Assembly (NCBI RefSeq): GCF_000577615.1
Contig: NZ_CBXX010000021.1
Span: forward strand, 1-64,000
Direction: 5' to 3'
DNA from: Herbaspirillum sp. RV1423
Lineage (GTDB): Bacteria > Pseudomonadota > Gammaproteobacteria > Burkholderiales > Burkholderiaceae_D
Length of the DNA stretch: 64,000 bases
The translations under genes and the position numbers were made by a program. Below are positions 47,175 to 56,572 of the stretch, piece by piece (positions within the stretch are counted from its first letter, which is position 1; every line of letters starts with the position of its first letter). A model generated the notes under the pieces. The model ran no database searches, had not been told where the DNA came from, and saw nothing but the letters and a program-made list of their open reading frames with translations.

Positions 47175-48461
47175 CTAGCGTTCGAACGCAACGTGGCCGG
47201 CGACGATGGTCGTCTTGACCTGGCCGCTCAATTCGTAGCCGAGGAAGGGCGTGTGCTTGCCCTGGCTGGCCAGCGCCTTGGCCTCCACCGTCCAGCGCGT
47301 CTTCGGATCGAAAATGCAGACGTCGGCAACATCGCCGACCTTCAGGCTGCCGGCCGGCAACCCCGCCACGCGCGCCGCATCGGCGGTGACCTTGGCGATC
47401 GCCTTGCCGAGGCCGTCGGCCTCGCTTACCCCAGCTTCTTCCGCCCACTTCAGCGACAGCGACAGCAGCAATTCCAGACCGGTGGCGCCCGGCGATGCTT
47501 CGCCGAACGGCAGCAGCTTCTCGTCGTCATCCACCGGCGTATGGTCGGAACAGATCGCGTCGATGGTGCCGTCCAGCAACGCCGCGCGGATGGCATCGCG
47601 GTCGCGTTGCGAACGGAAGGGCGGATTGACGCGCGCGTTGGAATCGAAAAAACCGATGTCCATGTCGGACAAATGAATGTGGTGCGCACCGACATCGCAG
47701 GTAATCGGCAAGCCTTCTCGCTTGGCCGCACGCACCAGTTCCAGGCCTGCAGCCGACGACATCCGGCACAGATGGACGCGTGCGCGGGTTGAACGCACCA
47801 GTTCGAAGATGGTGTAGAGCGCAACCGTTTCCGACATCACCGGCACCCCGGACAAACCGAGGCGCGACGCGGCCGGGCCGCTGTGCGCGATGCCGTTGCG
47901 GCCGAGGTGCGGATCCTGGGGGCGCAGCCACACGGTGTAGTCGAAGGTCTTGGCGTATTGCAGCGCACTCAGCAGCACCGTGGTGTCGAGGATAGGCTCA
48001 TCGGCCTGAGAAAAACCGACGCACCCGGCTTCGGTCAGCTCGGCCATTTCGGTCAACGCCTTGCCTTTGAGGCCGGCGGTCAGCGCGCCCAGCGGATACA
48101 CGTGCGCCTGATTGAGCGACTTGGCGCGGTGCTTGAGCATTTCGACCAGGCCGGGTTCGTCCAGCACCGGGTCGGTGTCGGGCGGGCACAGCAGGCTGGT
48201 GACGCCGCCCTGCATGGCGGCCTGCATTTCGGATTCCAGCGTCGCCTTGTATTCGTAGCCCGGCTCGCGCAGGCGCGCGCTCAGGTCGACCAGGCCGGGC
48301 GCCACCACCAGGCCGGCCGCGTCGATGGTCTTGTTGGCCGTGAAGTCGGCCGGCGCCTTGCCGATGCCGACCACCTTGCCGGCGGCGATGAACACGTCTT
48401 GTTGCGCGTCGATGTTGTTGGCGGGATCGATCAGCCGGCCGTTCTTGATATGCAGTTTCAT
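47175..48461 (-). CDS. Inactive dihydroorotase-like protein (PyrC'/PyrX type)
   Basis: A 428-residue amidohydrolase-fold protein related to class I dihydroorotase. The metal-binding HxH of active enzymes (GLVDxHxHLREPG) is replaced: GLVDLSARLREPG with Ser61 and Arg63. The second-site His is also lost (WLRPQDPHL). GAHHIHL and CSDHTPVDD remain. In Pseudomonas such a dead homologue (PyrC') is required for assembly of the aspartate transcarbamoylase; here the gene lies directly downstream of pyrB, the same order. So a structural role in the ATCase is inferred and an active pyrC should exist elsewhere. Confidence 0.88.
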   Translation of the reverse strand: MKLHIKNGRLIDPANNIDAQQDVFIAAGKVVGIGKAPADFTANKTIDAAGLVVAPGLVDLSARLREPGYEYKATLESEMQAAMQGGVTSLLCPPDTDPVLDEPGLVEMLKHRAKSLNQAHVYPLGALTAGLKGKALTEMAELTEAGCVGFSQADEPILDTTVLLSALQYAKTFDYTVWLRPQDPHLGRNGIAHSGPAASRLGLSGVPVMSETVALYTIFELVRSTRARVHLCRMSSAAGLELVRAAKREGLPITCDVGAHHIHLSDMDIGFFDSNARVNPPFRSQRDRDAIRAALLDGTIDAICSDHTPVDDDEKLLPFGEASPGATGLELLLSLSLKWAEEAGVSEADGLGKAIAKVTADAARVAGLPAGSLKVGDVADVCIFDPKTRWTVEAKALASQGKHTPFLGYELSGQVKTTIVAGHVAFER

Positions 48462-48603
48462 GCGCTATTCCACTCTTGTCCGCGTTGGGACTGAGGCAAA
48501 ACCGCCCCAGCGTCGTTATGCCTCCTAGTCGTACTTGCAGTACTGCCTGCGTCGGCACGCCTAGCTAGGATAATTTTGCGTCAGTCCTGTTTGCACTAAT
48601 AAA

Positions 48604-49563
48604 TTAATTACCCGCCACGATGCTCATCACCGCCATGCGCACCGCGATGCCGAAGGTCACCTGCGGCAGGATCACGGCTTGCGAGCCGTCGGCCACGGCC
48701 GAGTCGATTTCGACGCCGCGGTTCATCGGCCCCGGGTGCATCACGATGGCGTCCGGCTTGGCCAGCGCCAGGCGCTCGGGAGTCAGGCCGTAGCTCTTGA
48801 AGAATTCCTGCGCCGACGGCAGCAAGGCGCCGCTCATGCGCTCGTTCTGCAGGCGCAGCATGATGATGACGTCGACGTCCTTCAAACCCTCTTCCATGTT
48901 GTGGAAGACGCGCACGCCCATCTGCTCCAATCCGTTCGGCAGCAGTGTGCGCGGACCGATGGCGCGCACTTCCGGCACACCCAATGTCGTCAAACCGTGG
49001 ATGTCGGAACGCGCCACGCGGCTGTGCAGGATGTCGCCGACAATCGCCACGCGCAGGTTGGTGAAATCTTTCTTGTAGTGACGGATCGTGTACATGTCCA
49101 GCAGCCCCTGCGTCGGATGCGCATGACGGCCGTCGCCGGCGTTGACCACGTGCACGTGCGATTGCTTCGTGTCGATCAGGTGCTTGGCGATCAGGTAAGG
49201 CGCGCCCGATTGCGAATGGCGCACCACGAACATGTCGGCGTGCATCGCCGCCAGGTTGTCGATAGTGTCGAGCAGCGACTCGCCCTTGCTGGCGCTCGAG
49301 GCCGAAATATTCAGGTTGATCACGTCGGCCGACAGGCGCTTCGAGGCGATCTCGAAGGTGGTGCGGGTACGCGTGGAGTTCTCGAAAAACAGGTTGAACA
49401 CACTCTTGCCGCGCATCAGCGGCACCTTCTTCACTTCGCGGTCGCCGATGCTGACGAAGGAAGATGCCGTGTCGAGGATGTTGGTGACGATTGCCTTGGG
49501 CAGACCTTCGATGGTCAGCAGGTGTTGCAGTTCGCCGTTCTTGTTCAGTTGTGGATTAAGCAT
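48604..49563 (-). CDS. pyrB: Aspartate carbamoyltransferase catalytic subunit
   Basis: A 319-residue enzyme that joins carbamoyl phosphate and aspartate, the committed step of pyrimidine synthesis. Signature residues: [15 protein letters not shown] (carbamoyl-phosphate loop), [20 protein letters not shown] and [11 protein letters not shown]. It belongs with the longer class that works with PyrC'-type partners. ATG 49563 overlaps the pyrR stop by eight bases. A 142-bp gap separates it from the dihydroorotase-like gene; the gap contains the small palindrome GTACT/AGTAC (48531-48543). Confidence 0.95.
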   Translation of the reverse strand: MLNPQLNKNGELQHLLTIEGLPKAIVTNILDTASSFVSIGDREVKKVPLMRGKSVFNLFFENSTRTRTTFEIASKRLSADVINLNISASSASKGESLLDTIDNLAAMHADMFVVRHSQSGAPYLIAKHLIDTKQSHVHVVNAGDGRHAHPTQGLLDMYTIRHYKKDFTNLRVAIVGDILHSRVARSDIHGLTTLGVPEVRAIGPRTLLPNGLEQMGVRVFHNMEEGLKDVDVIIMLRLQNERMSGALLPSAQEFFKSYGLTPERLALAKPDAIVMHPGPMNRGVEIDSAVADGSQAVILPQVTFGIAVRMAVMSIVAGN

Positions 49564-50077
49564 GGACCACCGTCAGGGAAAATCGGCCGTCGTCGGCGCG
49601 TTGCAGATGCAGGGATTGGTTGTCGGCGAGCGTGATCGTCTCGGCCAGGAAGTCGGCGGCAATCGGCAGTTCGCGGCCGCCGCGGTCCACCAGCGCGGCC
49701 AGCAGGATGCGCGCCGGACGGCCGTAGTCGAACAGTTCGTTGATCGCGGCGCGCGTGGTGCGCCCGGTGTAGAGCACGTCGTCGACCAGCACGATGGTCG
49801 CGCCTTCCACGTCGAAGCCGATCTGGCTCGGCTTGACGTCGGCGCGCAAGCCTTTCTCGGCGAAGTCGTCGCGATAGAAAGACACGTCGATGAAACCGAG
49901 CCGGTCGTTCAGTTGCAGCTCGGCGGCCAGGCGTTCCGCCAGCCAGGCGCCGCCCGAGTGGATGCCGACGATGGCGACCTGCTCTGCGCCTTGCAGGCCC
50001 GCTTCGACTTGCTGCGCCAGCTTGCGATACAGCGCTTCTGCGTCAAGCGGCGGTAGAGGAGTGTTAGTTGTGCTCAT
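49556..50077 (-). CDS. pyrR: PyrR family regulator/uracil phosphoribosyltransferase
   Basis: A 173-residue phosphoribosyltransferase-fold protein. The PRPP motif is [17 protein letters not shown], with [15 protein letters not shown] earlier and [11 protein letters not shown] later. In Bacillus PyrR regulates pyr mRNA attenuation; in proteobacteria the regulatory role is less certain. Start placed at ATG 50077 ([10 protein letters not shown]); a TTG four codons earlier is less likely. It overlaps ruvX by 14 bases and pyrB by eight, so all three are translationally coupled. Confidence 0.9.
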   Translation of the reverse strand: MSTTNTPLPPLDAEALYRKLAQQVEAGLQGAEQVAIVGIHSGGAWLAERLAAELQLNDRLGFIDVSFYRDDFAEKGLRADVKPSQIGFDVEGATIVLVDDVLYTGRTTRAAINELFDYGRPARILLAALVDRGGRELPIAADFLAETITLADNQSLHLQRADDGRFSLTVVHA

Positions 50078-50456
50078 GGGTGTCGTCAAAATATTGCTGC
50101 AAAATAATGGCGGCCGCCTCGGCGTCGATGTGCTCGCCGCGGCGCTGTTCGATCACGGCGGAAGAATAGCGCTCGTCCACCAGCACCGTCTCGACGCCGA
50201 AGCGTCCATGCAACTGGTTGGCGAAGCGGCGGCAGCGCACGGTCATTTCGTGCTCGGCGCCGTCGGGATGGCTGGGCAGGCCGACGATGCAGCGCGTCGG
50301 CGTCCATTCGTCGATCAGCTTGCCGAGTTCGGCGAATCTGGCATCGTTGGTGGCGGCGCTGATGATGGTCAGCGGCTGGGCTTGCTTGATCAAGGTATTG
50401 CCGATTGCCACGCCGATGCGCTTTAAGCCAAAGTCGAAGGCCAGGAGCGTTTCCAC
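50064..50456 (-). CDS. ruvX: Holliday junction resolvase-like RuvX (YqgF)
   Basis: A 130-residue RNase H-fold nuclease; family members are linked to pre-16S rRNA 5' processing and Holliday junction resolution. The N-terminal LLAFDFGLKRIGVAIGN carries the first catalytic Asp, FAELGKLIDEWTPTRCIVGLPSHPDG the middle conserved block and VLVDERYSSAVIE the later acidic residues. Start codon appears to be GTG at 50456. It is placed between yqgE and pyrR as in many Burkholderiales. Confidence 0.93.
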   Translation of the reverse strand: METLLAFDFGLKRIGVAIGNTLIKQAQPLTIISAATNDARFAELGKLIDEWTPTRCIVGLPSHPDGAEHEMTVRCRRFANQLHGRFGVETVLVDERYSSAVIEQRRGEHIDAEAAAIILQQYFDDTHEHN

Positions 50457-50466
50457 GTAGTCTCGC

Positions 50467-51165
50467 TCAGGCCCGGCCGAAGTCGCCGCTGAGCATGACC
50501 GGGTCGATACCCAGCAAGGCCAGTGCCGCGGTAAAACGTTGCTCCACCGGCAAGTCGAAAATGATGGAAGGATCGGCCTTGACCGTCAGCCAGCCGTTGC
50601 GGCCGAGTTCTTCCTCCAGTTGCCCGGCGCTCCAGCCCGAACAACCGAGGCTGACCAGCACCTGCTGCGGACCGTCGCCATGCGCCACGGCTTCCAGCAC
50701 ATCCTTGGAAGTGGTCAGCGAAATGCCCTCGGTCACCTGCAAGGTCGACGAAAACTGATCCATCGCCGTATGCAGCACGAAGCCGCGTTCGACCTGCACC
50801 GGGCCGCCGAACATCACCGGGCTGCGATACAGCTCGGGCGCGGCATCGGGCGAGTCGTGGACGATTTCGAGTTTGAGATTGATGCGATCGAACAGGACAT
50901 CCATGGTCATGTCGGTCGGCTTGTTGATGACGACGCCGAGCGCGCCGTTCTGATTGTGTTCGCACAGGTACACGACCGTGCCGCCGAAAATCGGGTCCAG
51001 CATCGACGGCATTGCTATCAGGAAATGATTGGTCAGGTCCAGCTCGGCCTTGAGCGGCGCGGGACTTTCGGTGTTTTCTGCAATATCGGCGGATTCCGGC
51101 GCAGCGGCGGCAGCGTCGGAGGGGTCGGCGGGAGGGGTGTTGCGTCGCTTGATCATGCCCGGCAT
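50467..51165 (-). CDS. YqgE/AlgH family protein
   Basis: A 232-residue protein of the YqgE/AlgH family. Conserved parts: NHFLIAMPSMLDPIFGGTVVYLCEHNQNGALGVVINKP and VLVSLGCSGWSAGQLEEELGRNGWLTV. The first 50 residues are Ala/Pro/Glu-rich and probably disordered, longer than in E. coli YqgE (187). Biochemical function is unsettled. Starts at 51165 or 51156 are both possible; a TTG at 51192 is unlikely. It is the first gene of the yqgE-ruvX-pyrR-pyrB run (10 bases before ruvX). Confidence 0.9.
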   Translation of the reverse strand: MPGMIKRRNTPPADPSDAAAAAPESADIAENTESPAPLKAELDLTNHFLIAMPSMLDPIFGGTVVYLCEHNQNGALGVVINKPTDMTMDVLFDRINLKLEIVHDSPDAAPELYRSPVMFGGPVQVERGFVLHTAMDQFSSTLQVTEGISLTTSKDVLEAVAHGDGPQQVLVSLGCSGWSAGQLEEELGRNGWLTVKADPSIIFDLPVEQRFTAALALLGIDPVMLSGDFGRA

Positions 51166-51218
51166 TTTAGCAGTTTTACCGCGCCGCCCCAAGCTGCCGG
51201 TCCTGGTTTGCCCCGGAA

Positions 51219-52637
51219 TTAATCCGTCGCCAGCAAGCGCCGGGTGGCCTCGCGCGCCTGCCGTCCCAGCGCAGCCAGATCGACGCCCGGGATGGCGTCG
51301 TCCTCGACCACGGCCTTGCCGGCCACGTACAGGGCCTTGAGATAAGGACGGCCGCCAGCCACCACCGGCCCCAGCGCGGGGTCGTGCAAACCGAAATACC
51401 GCGGATCGTCGAGGCGGTACAAGGCAATATCCGCCTGTTGTCCGACCCGCAAGCCGTCAATGCCGCCCAGACCCAGCACCCTGGCGCCGCCGGTCGTGCC
51501 CCACCGCACCACGTCTTCCACGGTCGCCGCATCGGCGCCGCCCTCGAACTCGCCGCCGGCATAGGACGGCTTCGCTTCCTGTCCGCGCCGGGCGCGCTGC
51601 ATCAGCCAGGCGGCATGGGTTTCCGACACCATGTCGGCCGCTTCGTTGGAGGCCGCGCCGTCGACGCCGATGGAAATCGGCACGCCGGCCTCTTCCAACT
51701 GGCGGATCGGCGCGATGCCGCTGCCGAGCCGGCCGTTGCTTTGCGGACAATGGGCGATGCCGGTGCCGGTCTTGCCGAGCAAGGCGATTTCCGACATATC
51801 GAGCTTGACCAGATGCGCGAACCAGACGTCGTCGCCGAGCCAGTCGCAGCGTTCGGCGAATTCCACCGGCGTGCAGCAATGCTTGTCGTGCGCGGTGTCC
51901 TGATAGCCGACGGTTTCCGACAGATGGCTGTGCAGACGCACGCCGGCGCGACGGGCGAAGCCGGCCATGGTGCGCAGTTCTTCCGGCGTGGCCGAATACA
52001 GCGGCGTGGTTGGCGCCATCACCACGCGGCGCATCGCTGCGGGCGACGGGTCGTGGTACAGCTTGATCAGGCGCTCCATGTCGGCCAGGTAGCCATCCAG
52101 TGTTTCCGGCCGCAGCGCCGTCGGCAGTTCGGCTTCGAGCTGGCGCGTCTGCGTGGCGCCGCCGCGGCACAGGACGAAACGCAGGCCGAGCGCGTCGGCT
52201 TCTTCAAACAGGATGGCCGAGGTGTCGTAGGGCATGCCGGGATAGTACAGATAGTTGTGGTCCGCGACCGTACCGCAACCGGAACGCATCAGTTCGACCA
52301 GGCCGATGCGCGCCGCCAGGCGGAACAGCTTCTCGTCGAACTTTGCCCGGTAGCGATACGGCGTCGCCGCCAGCCACGGCGTCAGCGACGCGTCGATGCC
52401 GGCCGGATCGCCCTTGAGCATGGACTGGAACAGATGATGATGCGTGTTCACCCACGATGGATACGCAATGCAGTCGGCGGCGTCGACAACGGCTTCGCCC
52501 GGCAACGGCGACAGTTTGCCGATGGCGCCAATGACGCCGTCGGCCACGCGGATATCGGGACCGGCATGGCGGGCAGCCGCGCCGGACAAACCCGTCATGA
52601 TGGCGTCGAGATTGGTGATCAGAAAAGAATTTGTCAT
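51219..52637 (-). CDS. 8-oxoguanine deaminase-like amidohydrolase (ATZ/TRZ family)
   Basis: A 472-residue cytosolic deaminase/hydrolase acting on N-heterocycles. Metal ligands: His66 and His68 in NTHHHLFQSML, the HSHLSET block, WFAHLVKLD and VDGAASNEAADM with the catalytic Asp. The THHHxxQ start and VDGxASN end resemble 8-oxoguanine deaminase of Pseudomonas more than guanine deaminase. ATG 52637 chosen; an earlier ATG at 52661 lies inside the permease gene. Last gene of the six-gene operon, so it would act on the product of the two oxygenases or on the imported substrate. Confidence 0.87.
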   Translation of the reverse strand: MTNSFLITNLDAIMTGLSGAAARHAGPDIRVADGVIGAIGKLSPLPGEAVVDAADCIAYPSWVNTHHHLFQSMLKGDPAGIDASLTPWLAATPYRYRAKFDEKLFRLAARIGLVELMRSGCGTVADHNYLYYPGMPYDTSAILFEEADALGLRFVLCRGGATQTRQLEAELPTALRPETLDGYLADMERLIKLYHDPSPAAMRRVVMAPTTPLYSATPEELRTMAGFARRAGVRLHSHLSETVGYQDTAHDKHCCTPVEFAERCDWLGDDVWFAHLVKLDMSEIALLGKTGTGIAHCPQSNGRLGSGIAPIRQLEEAGVPISIGVDGAASNEAADMVSETHAAWLMQRARRGQEAKPSYAGGEFEGGADAATVEDVVRWGTTGGARVLGLGGIDGLRVGQQADIALYRLDDPRYFGLHDPALGPVVAGGRPYLKALYVAGKAVVEDDAIPGVDLAALGRQAREATRRLLATD

Positions 52638-52641
52638 TGCC

Positions 52642-53433
52642 TTATCCAAGTTCACTTTCATGCCAGCCGGCCAGCGCCATGCGCGACAAGACCATCATGG
52701 CGAGGAACAACAGAATCCCGGTTGCCGTAATCAGGAACAGCGCCGCAAACAAACGCGGGATGTTCAACTGGAAGCCCGCTTGCAATATCTGGTAGGCCAG
52801 CCCCGATCCGGTGCCGCCGGTGCCAGCCACGAACTCCGCCACCACCGCCCCGATCAGCGCCAGCCCGCTGGAAATCCGCAAGCCGCCGAAGAAATAGGGC
52901 AGGGCGCTGGGGATGCGCAAGCGGCGCAAGGTCTGCCAGCGCGACGCCTTGTTCAGCTTGAACAGATTCAGCAAACCCGGATTGACGCTGCGCAATCCCA
53001 GCGTGGTGTTCGAGATGATCGGAAACAGCGCCATGATGGTGGCGCAGATCACCAGCGCGAACGTCGGCTCCTTGACCCAGATGATGATCAGCGGCGCGAT
53101 CGCGACGACCGGCGTCACCTGCAGGATGATCGCATACGGGAAAAAGCTGGCTTCGATGAAACGGCTTTGCACGAATACGAAGGCGATCGCCACGCCGAGC
53201 AGCACCGACAGTGCGAAGGCCATGAAGGTGATCTTCAGCGTCACCAGCAGCGCGTCCGACAGCAGGCCCCAGTCCGCCACCAGCGTCTTGGCGATCACCG
53301 CGGGCGTCGGCACCAGATACACCGGCACTTCCAGCCCCGTGCAAATCAATTGCCACGCCAGCAGCAACGTCACGCCGATGGTGAACGGCGCGGCGACGCG
53401 CAGGAATTTCGGATTAGTGATCAAGGGCGTCAT
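52642..53433 (-). CDS. ABC transporter permease (NMT1/SsuC/TauC type)
   Basis: A 263-residue integral membrane protein with about six hydrophobic segments and the EAA-type loop (LFKLNKASRWQTLRRLRIPSALPYFFGGLRIS, about 158-189) that contacts the ATPase. This type imports small organic molecules such as sulfonates, nitrate or pyrimidines. ATG 53433 overlaps the ATPase stop by 20 bases, and its stop is four bases before the amidohydrolase ATG. Confidence 0.92.
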   Translation of the reverse strand: MTPLITNPKFLRVAAPFTIGVTLLLAWQLICTGLEVPVYLVPTPAVIAKTLVADWGLLSDALLVTLKITFMAFALSVLLGVAIAFVFVQSRFIEASFFPYAIILQVTPVVAIAPLIIIWVKEPTFALVICATIMALFPIISNTTLGLRSVNPGLLNLFKLNKASRWQTLRRLRIPSALPYFFGGLRISSGLALIGAVVAEFVAGTGGTGSGLAYQILQAGFQLNIPRLFAALFLITATGILLFLAMMVLSRMALAGWHESELG

Positions 53434-54280
53434 TCGCGCCTCCTTCCCGATTGGCCAGCGTCAGATAATCGGACAGCACTTTGCAATAGCCCATGAACTC
53501 CTGCGAAATACGAAAAGCGTCGTCGCGCATGCCGCCGGCGCCGGGCGCTTCGATCGGCACGTCCGCGATCACGCGCCCCGGCCGCGCCGCCATCACCACC
53601 ACCCGGCTCGACAAATACACCGCTTCATAAATGCTGTGCGTGACGAACACCACGGTCAGGTCTTGCCGGCTCCAGATCTCGCGCAAGTCGGCGTCGAGCT
53701 TGTTGCGCGTGAACTCGTCGAGCGCGCCGAACGGTTCATCCATCAGCAACAGGTTCGGCCGCGTCGCCAGCGCGCGCGCAATCGAGGCGCGCATCTGCAT
53801 GCCGCCCGACAGCTCGCGCGGATAGGCCTCGTGGAAGCGGTCCAGGCCCACCAGCCTGAGCGCATCCTGTACCCGCACGTCGCTTTCGGCGCGCGGCATG
53901 CGCCTGAGATCCAGCGGCAGGCGCACGTTCTGCGCGACCGAAGCCCACGGCATCAGTGTCGCTTCCTGGAACACCATCGCCAGCGTATGGTCCGATGCGC
54001 CGACCGTCGCCAGGCTCTTGCCCCACCAGCGGATGTGGCCGTGCGACGGTTCTTCCAGTCCGGCGAACATCTTGAGCAGGGTGCTCTTGCCGCAGCCGGA
54101 CGGGCCGAGCAATGAAACGAACTCGCCGCGCCTGATGTCCAGCCTGACTTCGTCCAGCGCGCGCGTGCCGCTGCGGTAAGTCTTCTCCACCCGCTGCGCG
54201 CTCAGTACCGCCTCCGGGTCCACAACGCCCTGCTCCAATGCCGCCAGTTGCGACATTGCCTGATCGTCTCGTTTCATCAT
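53414..54280 (-). CDS. ABC transporter ATP-binding protein (SsuB/TauB/ThiZ type)
   Basis: A 288-residue ATPase with Walker A LLGPSGCGKSTLLKMF, signature LSGGMQMRASIARAL and Walker B LLLMDEPFGALDEFTR, then VVFVTHSIYEAVYLSSRVVVM. This is the nitrate/sulfonate/taurine/pyrimidine importer class. Start at ATG 54280 preceded by GGGAG; the upstream ATG at 54337 overlaps the Rieske gene and has no such site. It is translationally linked to the permease. Confidence 0.92.
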   Translation of the reverse strand: MMKRDDQAMSQLAALEQGVVDPEAVLSAQRVEKTYRSGTRALDEVRLDIRRGEFVSLLGPSGCGKSTLLKMFAGLEEPSHGHIRWWGKSLATVGASDHTLAMVFQEATLMPWASVAQNVRLPLDLRRMPRAESDVRVQDALRLVGLDRFHEAYPRELSGGMQMRASIARALATRPNLLLMDEPFGALDEFTRNKLDADLREIWSRQDLTVVFVTHSIYEAVYLSSRVVVMAARPGRVIADVPIEAPGAGGMRDDAFRISQEFMGYCKVLSDYLTLANREGGANDALDH

Positions 54281-54302
54281 TGCTCCCTGCCTCGATGGTG
54301 AG

Positions 54303-55328
54303 TTAATCGTTGCTGCGGAAAACTTCAGTCTCGCCATGCTCTTCCAGCAACTGCAACAGCATGCGGCGCATGATCAGGCCCGGACGATCGGACGCCATGT
54401 GGAACTCCTGCTTGCGGCGCACGTCGATGCAGGCGTCCGGATCGGTGGCTTCGAGAATCTCGCGGTCCTCCACCAGGATCGGGGCATCCCAGGCGATCAG
54501 CTCGGCTTCCGCGCAGTCTTCTTCGGTGTCGTTGCGATACAGCCATTGCGCCAGCATGATGGAACCGTCGTCGATCGGCGTGGCGCAGTTGTAAATGATG
54601 TGATGACGTCCCGAACTCGGATACTGGCAACCGAACCGGCGCGAGAACGGCAGATACCAGCGGTTGAACATGTGGCGCATGGTGGTGTCGTCGGTGGTGC
54701 CGGTGACGCGATAGCTGGCCGGCACGTTCTTGATCGGCACCAATGTTTCGGCTTCGAAGCCGTAGTCGGTTTCGTTGATTTCATACTTCTCGGGCTTGGG
54801 CTGGTCGTACAGCCCGAAGGTGCCGCGATGCACATAGCTGAAGTGCGAATTGTCGAAGGAATTCTCCATCATGCGCAGCGCGCTGGTTTCCCAGCGTTCG
54901 TAGAACTGGAAGATGCGGCGGTAACCGGGCGTGGCCTCTTCCGGGAAGAACGGAATGTCGCGCAGCGGCTTCTCCAGCGCGACCCAGACATAGCCGTAGC
55001 GCTCTTCGCAGTAATACGACTGCACCATCGCGCCAGCCGGCGCGGCGCCGTCGGTATTTTGCGGCACCCGCACGCAAGCGCCGGAACAATCGAAGGTCCA
55101 GCCGTGGTAGCCGCAAACGATATTGCCGTCCTCGACGAAGCCCTTGGACAGTTTCGCGGTGCGGTGGCAGCAGCGATCCTGCAAAGCCGCCGGTTTGCCC
55201 GGCGACTTGAGCCAGACCACGATGTTCTCGCCCAGCAGCGTGAATGGCTTGGGACCGTCTTCCAGCATGGAAATCGGCATGACCGCATACCAGAACTTGC
55301 GCAAGACTTTTTGTTTTGTCACCAACAT
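54303..55328 (-). CDS. Rieske non-haem iron oxygenase, alpha subunit
   Basis: A 341-residue oxygenase similar in layout to vanillate demethylase/phthalate-type monooxygenases. The Rieske [2Fe-2S] ligands are Cys53/His55 (RCCHR) and Cys72/His75 (CGYHGW). The mononuclear iron site lies in ENSFDNSHFSYVHRGTFG (about 155-172) with a distal acidic residue. It is expected to need an electron-transfer partner, but no reductase or ferredoxin gene is in the operon. Substrate is likely a heterocycle or N-/O-methyl compound by context. ATG 55328. Confidence 0.9.
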   Translation of the reverse strand: MLVTKQKVLRKFWYAVMPISMLEDGPKPFTLLGENIVVWLKSPGKPAALQDRCCHRTAKLSKGFVEDGNIVCGYHGWTFDCSGACVRVPQNTDGAAPAGAMVQSYYCEERYGYVWVALEKPLRDIPFFPEEATPGYRRIFQFYERWETSALRMMENSFDNSHFSYVHRGTFGLYDQPKPEKYEINETDYGFEAETLVPIKNVPASYRVTGTTDDTTMRHMFNRWYLPFSRRFGCQYPSSGRHHIIYNCATPIDDGSIMLAQWLYRNDTEEDCAEAELIAWDAPILVEDREILEATDPDACIDVRRKQEFHMASDRPGLIMRRMLLQLLEEHGETEVFRSND

Positions 55329-55427
55329 CGTACAACTCCTTTAAAACCAGCCACGCCCGGCTTGTCGCGCGGACATGGCCAACCGGCCGGCGCGCCATCA
55401 TGGTCGCCTTCGCCGGCACAATTCACG

Positions 55428-56423
55428 TCATGACGCGGCGGCAAGCACGCTGGCGGCGCCAAAGGTTTCCTGCACCTTCTGTGCCAGGTATTCGCCGATG
55501 GTGCAGGGCGCGTAGCGCGCCGGGTTCTCGTCGGAACAGCACGACGGCAGGCAAGCCACCGTCACCGCGTGGTCGCCGTCCATGAAGAACGGCAGCGAAT
55601 AGCGCGGCACCGGGTTGTCGTTGCGCACGCGATGCGGATTGCTGTGATAGATGTCGTTGCTCCAGCGCTGCAGCAGGTCGCCGATATTGACCACGAAACT
55701 GCCGTGCAACGGTGTGGCGCGCACCCAGTCGCCGTCGGCGTTGCAGACTTCGAGGCCGCCGACGTCATCCTGCGCCAGGATGGTGACCAGCCCCCAGTCG
55801 GTATGCGCGCCGGCGCCGATCTGGTTGTGCTGCGCCTGGGCCGGCTGCGGCGGGTAGTGCAGCATGCGTTGCGTGGCGATCGGGGTTCTCAGCGCGAAGT
55901 CGAAGAACCCTTCCGGCAATTGCAGCGACAGCGCGATGATCGACAGCAGGCGACGCGACAGCGCGCTCATGGCGGCGTGATATTGCTGCGCATGCTCGCG
56001 CATGGCAGGCAGCCCCCGCGGCCACAGGTTATGCCCATAGCGCAGCACGCCCTGCCGCACATAAGGATGATCGGGCGGCAAATCGGTGCCGAACTGAAAA
56101 CCCTCCTTGAGGTCGGTCGGACCATCGTCGAGCGCCTGCGTGCCCATGCGCTCATAGCCGAAACCGGCCGGCGACAGCGACATGTCGACCGCGCGCTTCT
56201 CCGCGTCGGGCGCAGCGAAGAAACGCCGCGCCCAGTCGAACTGGCCGTCGACCAGGCTTTGCGGCACACCGTGGTTCACCAGGTAGAAGAAGCCGACGTC
56301 GCGGGCGATCTTGTGGATTTCCCAGGCGACCGCTTCGCGCTTGCCGATGTCGTCCGCAAACGCATCGGCGAAATCGATGACCGGCAAACGCTGCGCCGTC
56401 TTGGGTGGTGTGTAGAGAATCAT
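55428..56423 (-). CDS. Isopenicillin N synthase family 2-oxoglutarate/Fe(II) oxygenase
   Basis: A 331-residue double-stranded beta-helix oxygenase. Iron ligands are His207, Asp209 (HTDWG) and His264 (SNPHRV); the co-substrate motif RxS is Arg274/Ser276 (RYSLPFF). The N-terminal LPVIDFADAF and FFYLVNHGVP are standard for the family. It lies 99 bases upstream of the Rieske gene on the same strand, making two oxygenases in one operon. Typical reactions are hydroxylation or oxidative demethylation; the substrate is not evident. ATG 56423. Confidence 0.9.
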   Translation of the reverse strand: MILYTPPKTAQRLPVIDFADAFADDIGKREAVAWEIHKIARDVGFFYLVNHGVPQSLVDGQFDWARRFFAAPDAEKRAVDMSLSPAGFGYERMGTQALDDGPTDLKEGFQFGTDLPPDHPYVRQGVLRYGHNLWPRGLPAMREHAQQYHAAMSALSRRLLSIIALSLQLPEGFFDFALRTPIATQRMLHYPPQPAQAQHNQIGAGAHTDWGLVTILAQDDVGGLEVCNADGDWVRATPLHGSFVVNIGDLLQRWSNDIYHSNPHRVRNDNPVPRYSLPFFMDGDHAVTVACLPSCCSDENPARYAPCTIGEYLAQKVQETFGAASVLAAAS

Positions 56424-56473
56424 GGCGTCCTCACGCTGTGGGTTCCATCTATGTCCGCGACATCATCACCGTC

Positions 56474-56548
56474 GTCCTCGAGAACGCGAGGACCCAGTGT
56501 CGTTACCCGCAGTTGGAACACGACGCTGGATTCCCGCATTCGCGGGAA
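56474..56548. repeat. Composite palindromic repeat element
   Basis: Three nested inverted repeats: GTCCTCG/CGAGGAC (56474-56480 and 56487-56493), CCAGTGTCGT/ACGACGCTGG (56494-56503 and 56520-56529, one mismatch) and TTCCCGC/GCGGGAA (56531-56537 and 56542-56548). The last part, with TGGATTCCCGC and GCGGGAATGACGG, resembles a dispersed REP-like sequence common in beta- and gamma-proteobacteria. It sits between the substrate-binding and oxygenase genes and could form mRNA structure there. Confidence 0.7.
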
Positions 56549-56572
56549 TGACGGCTTCTCTTTCTGCAACCG

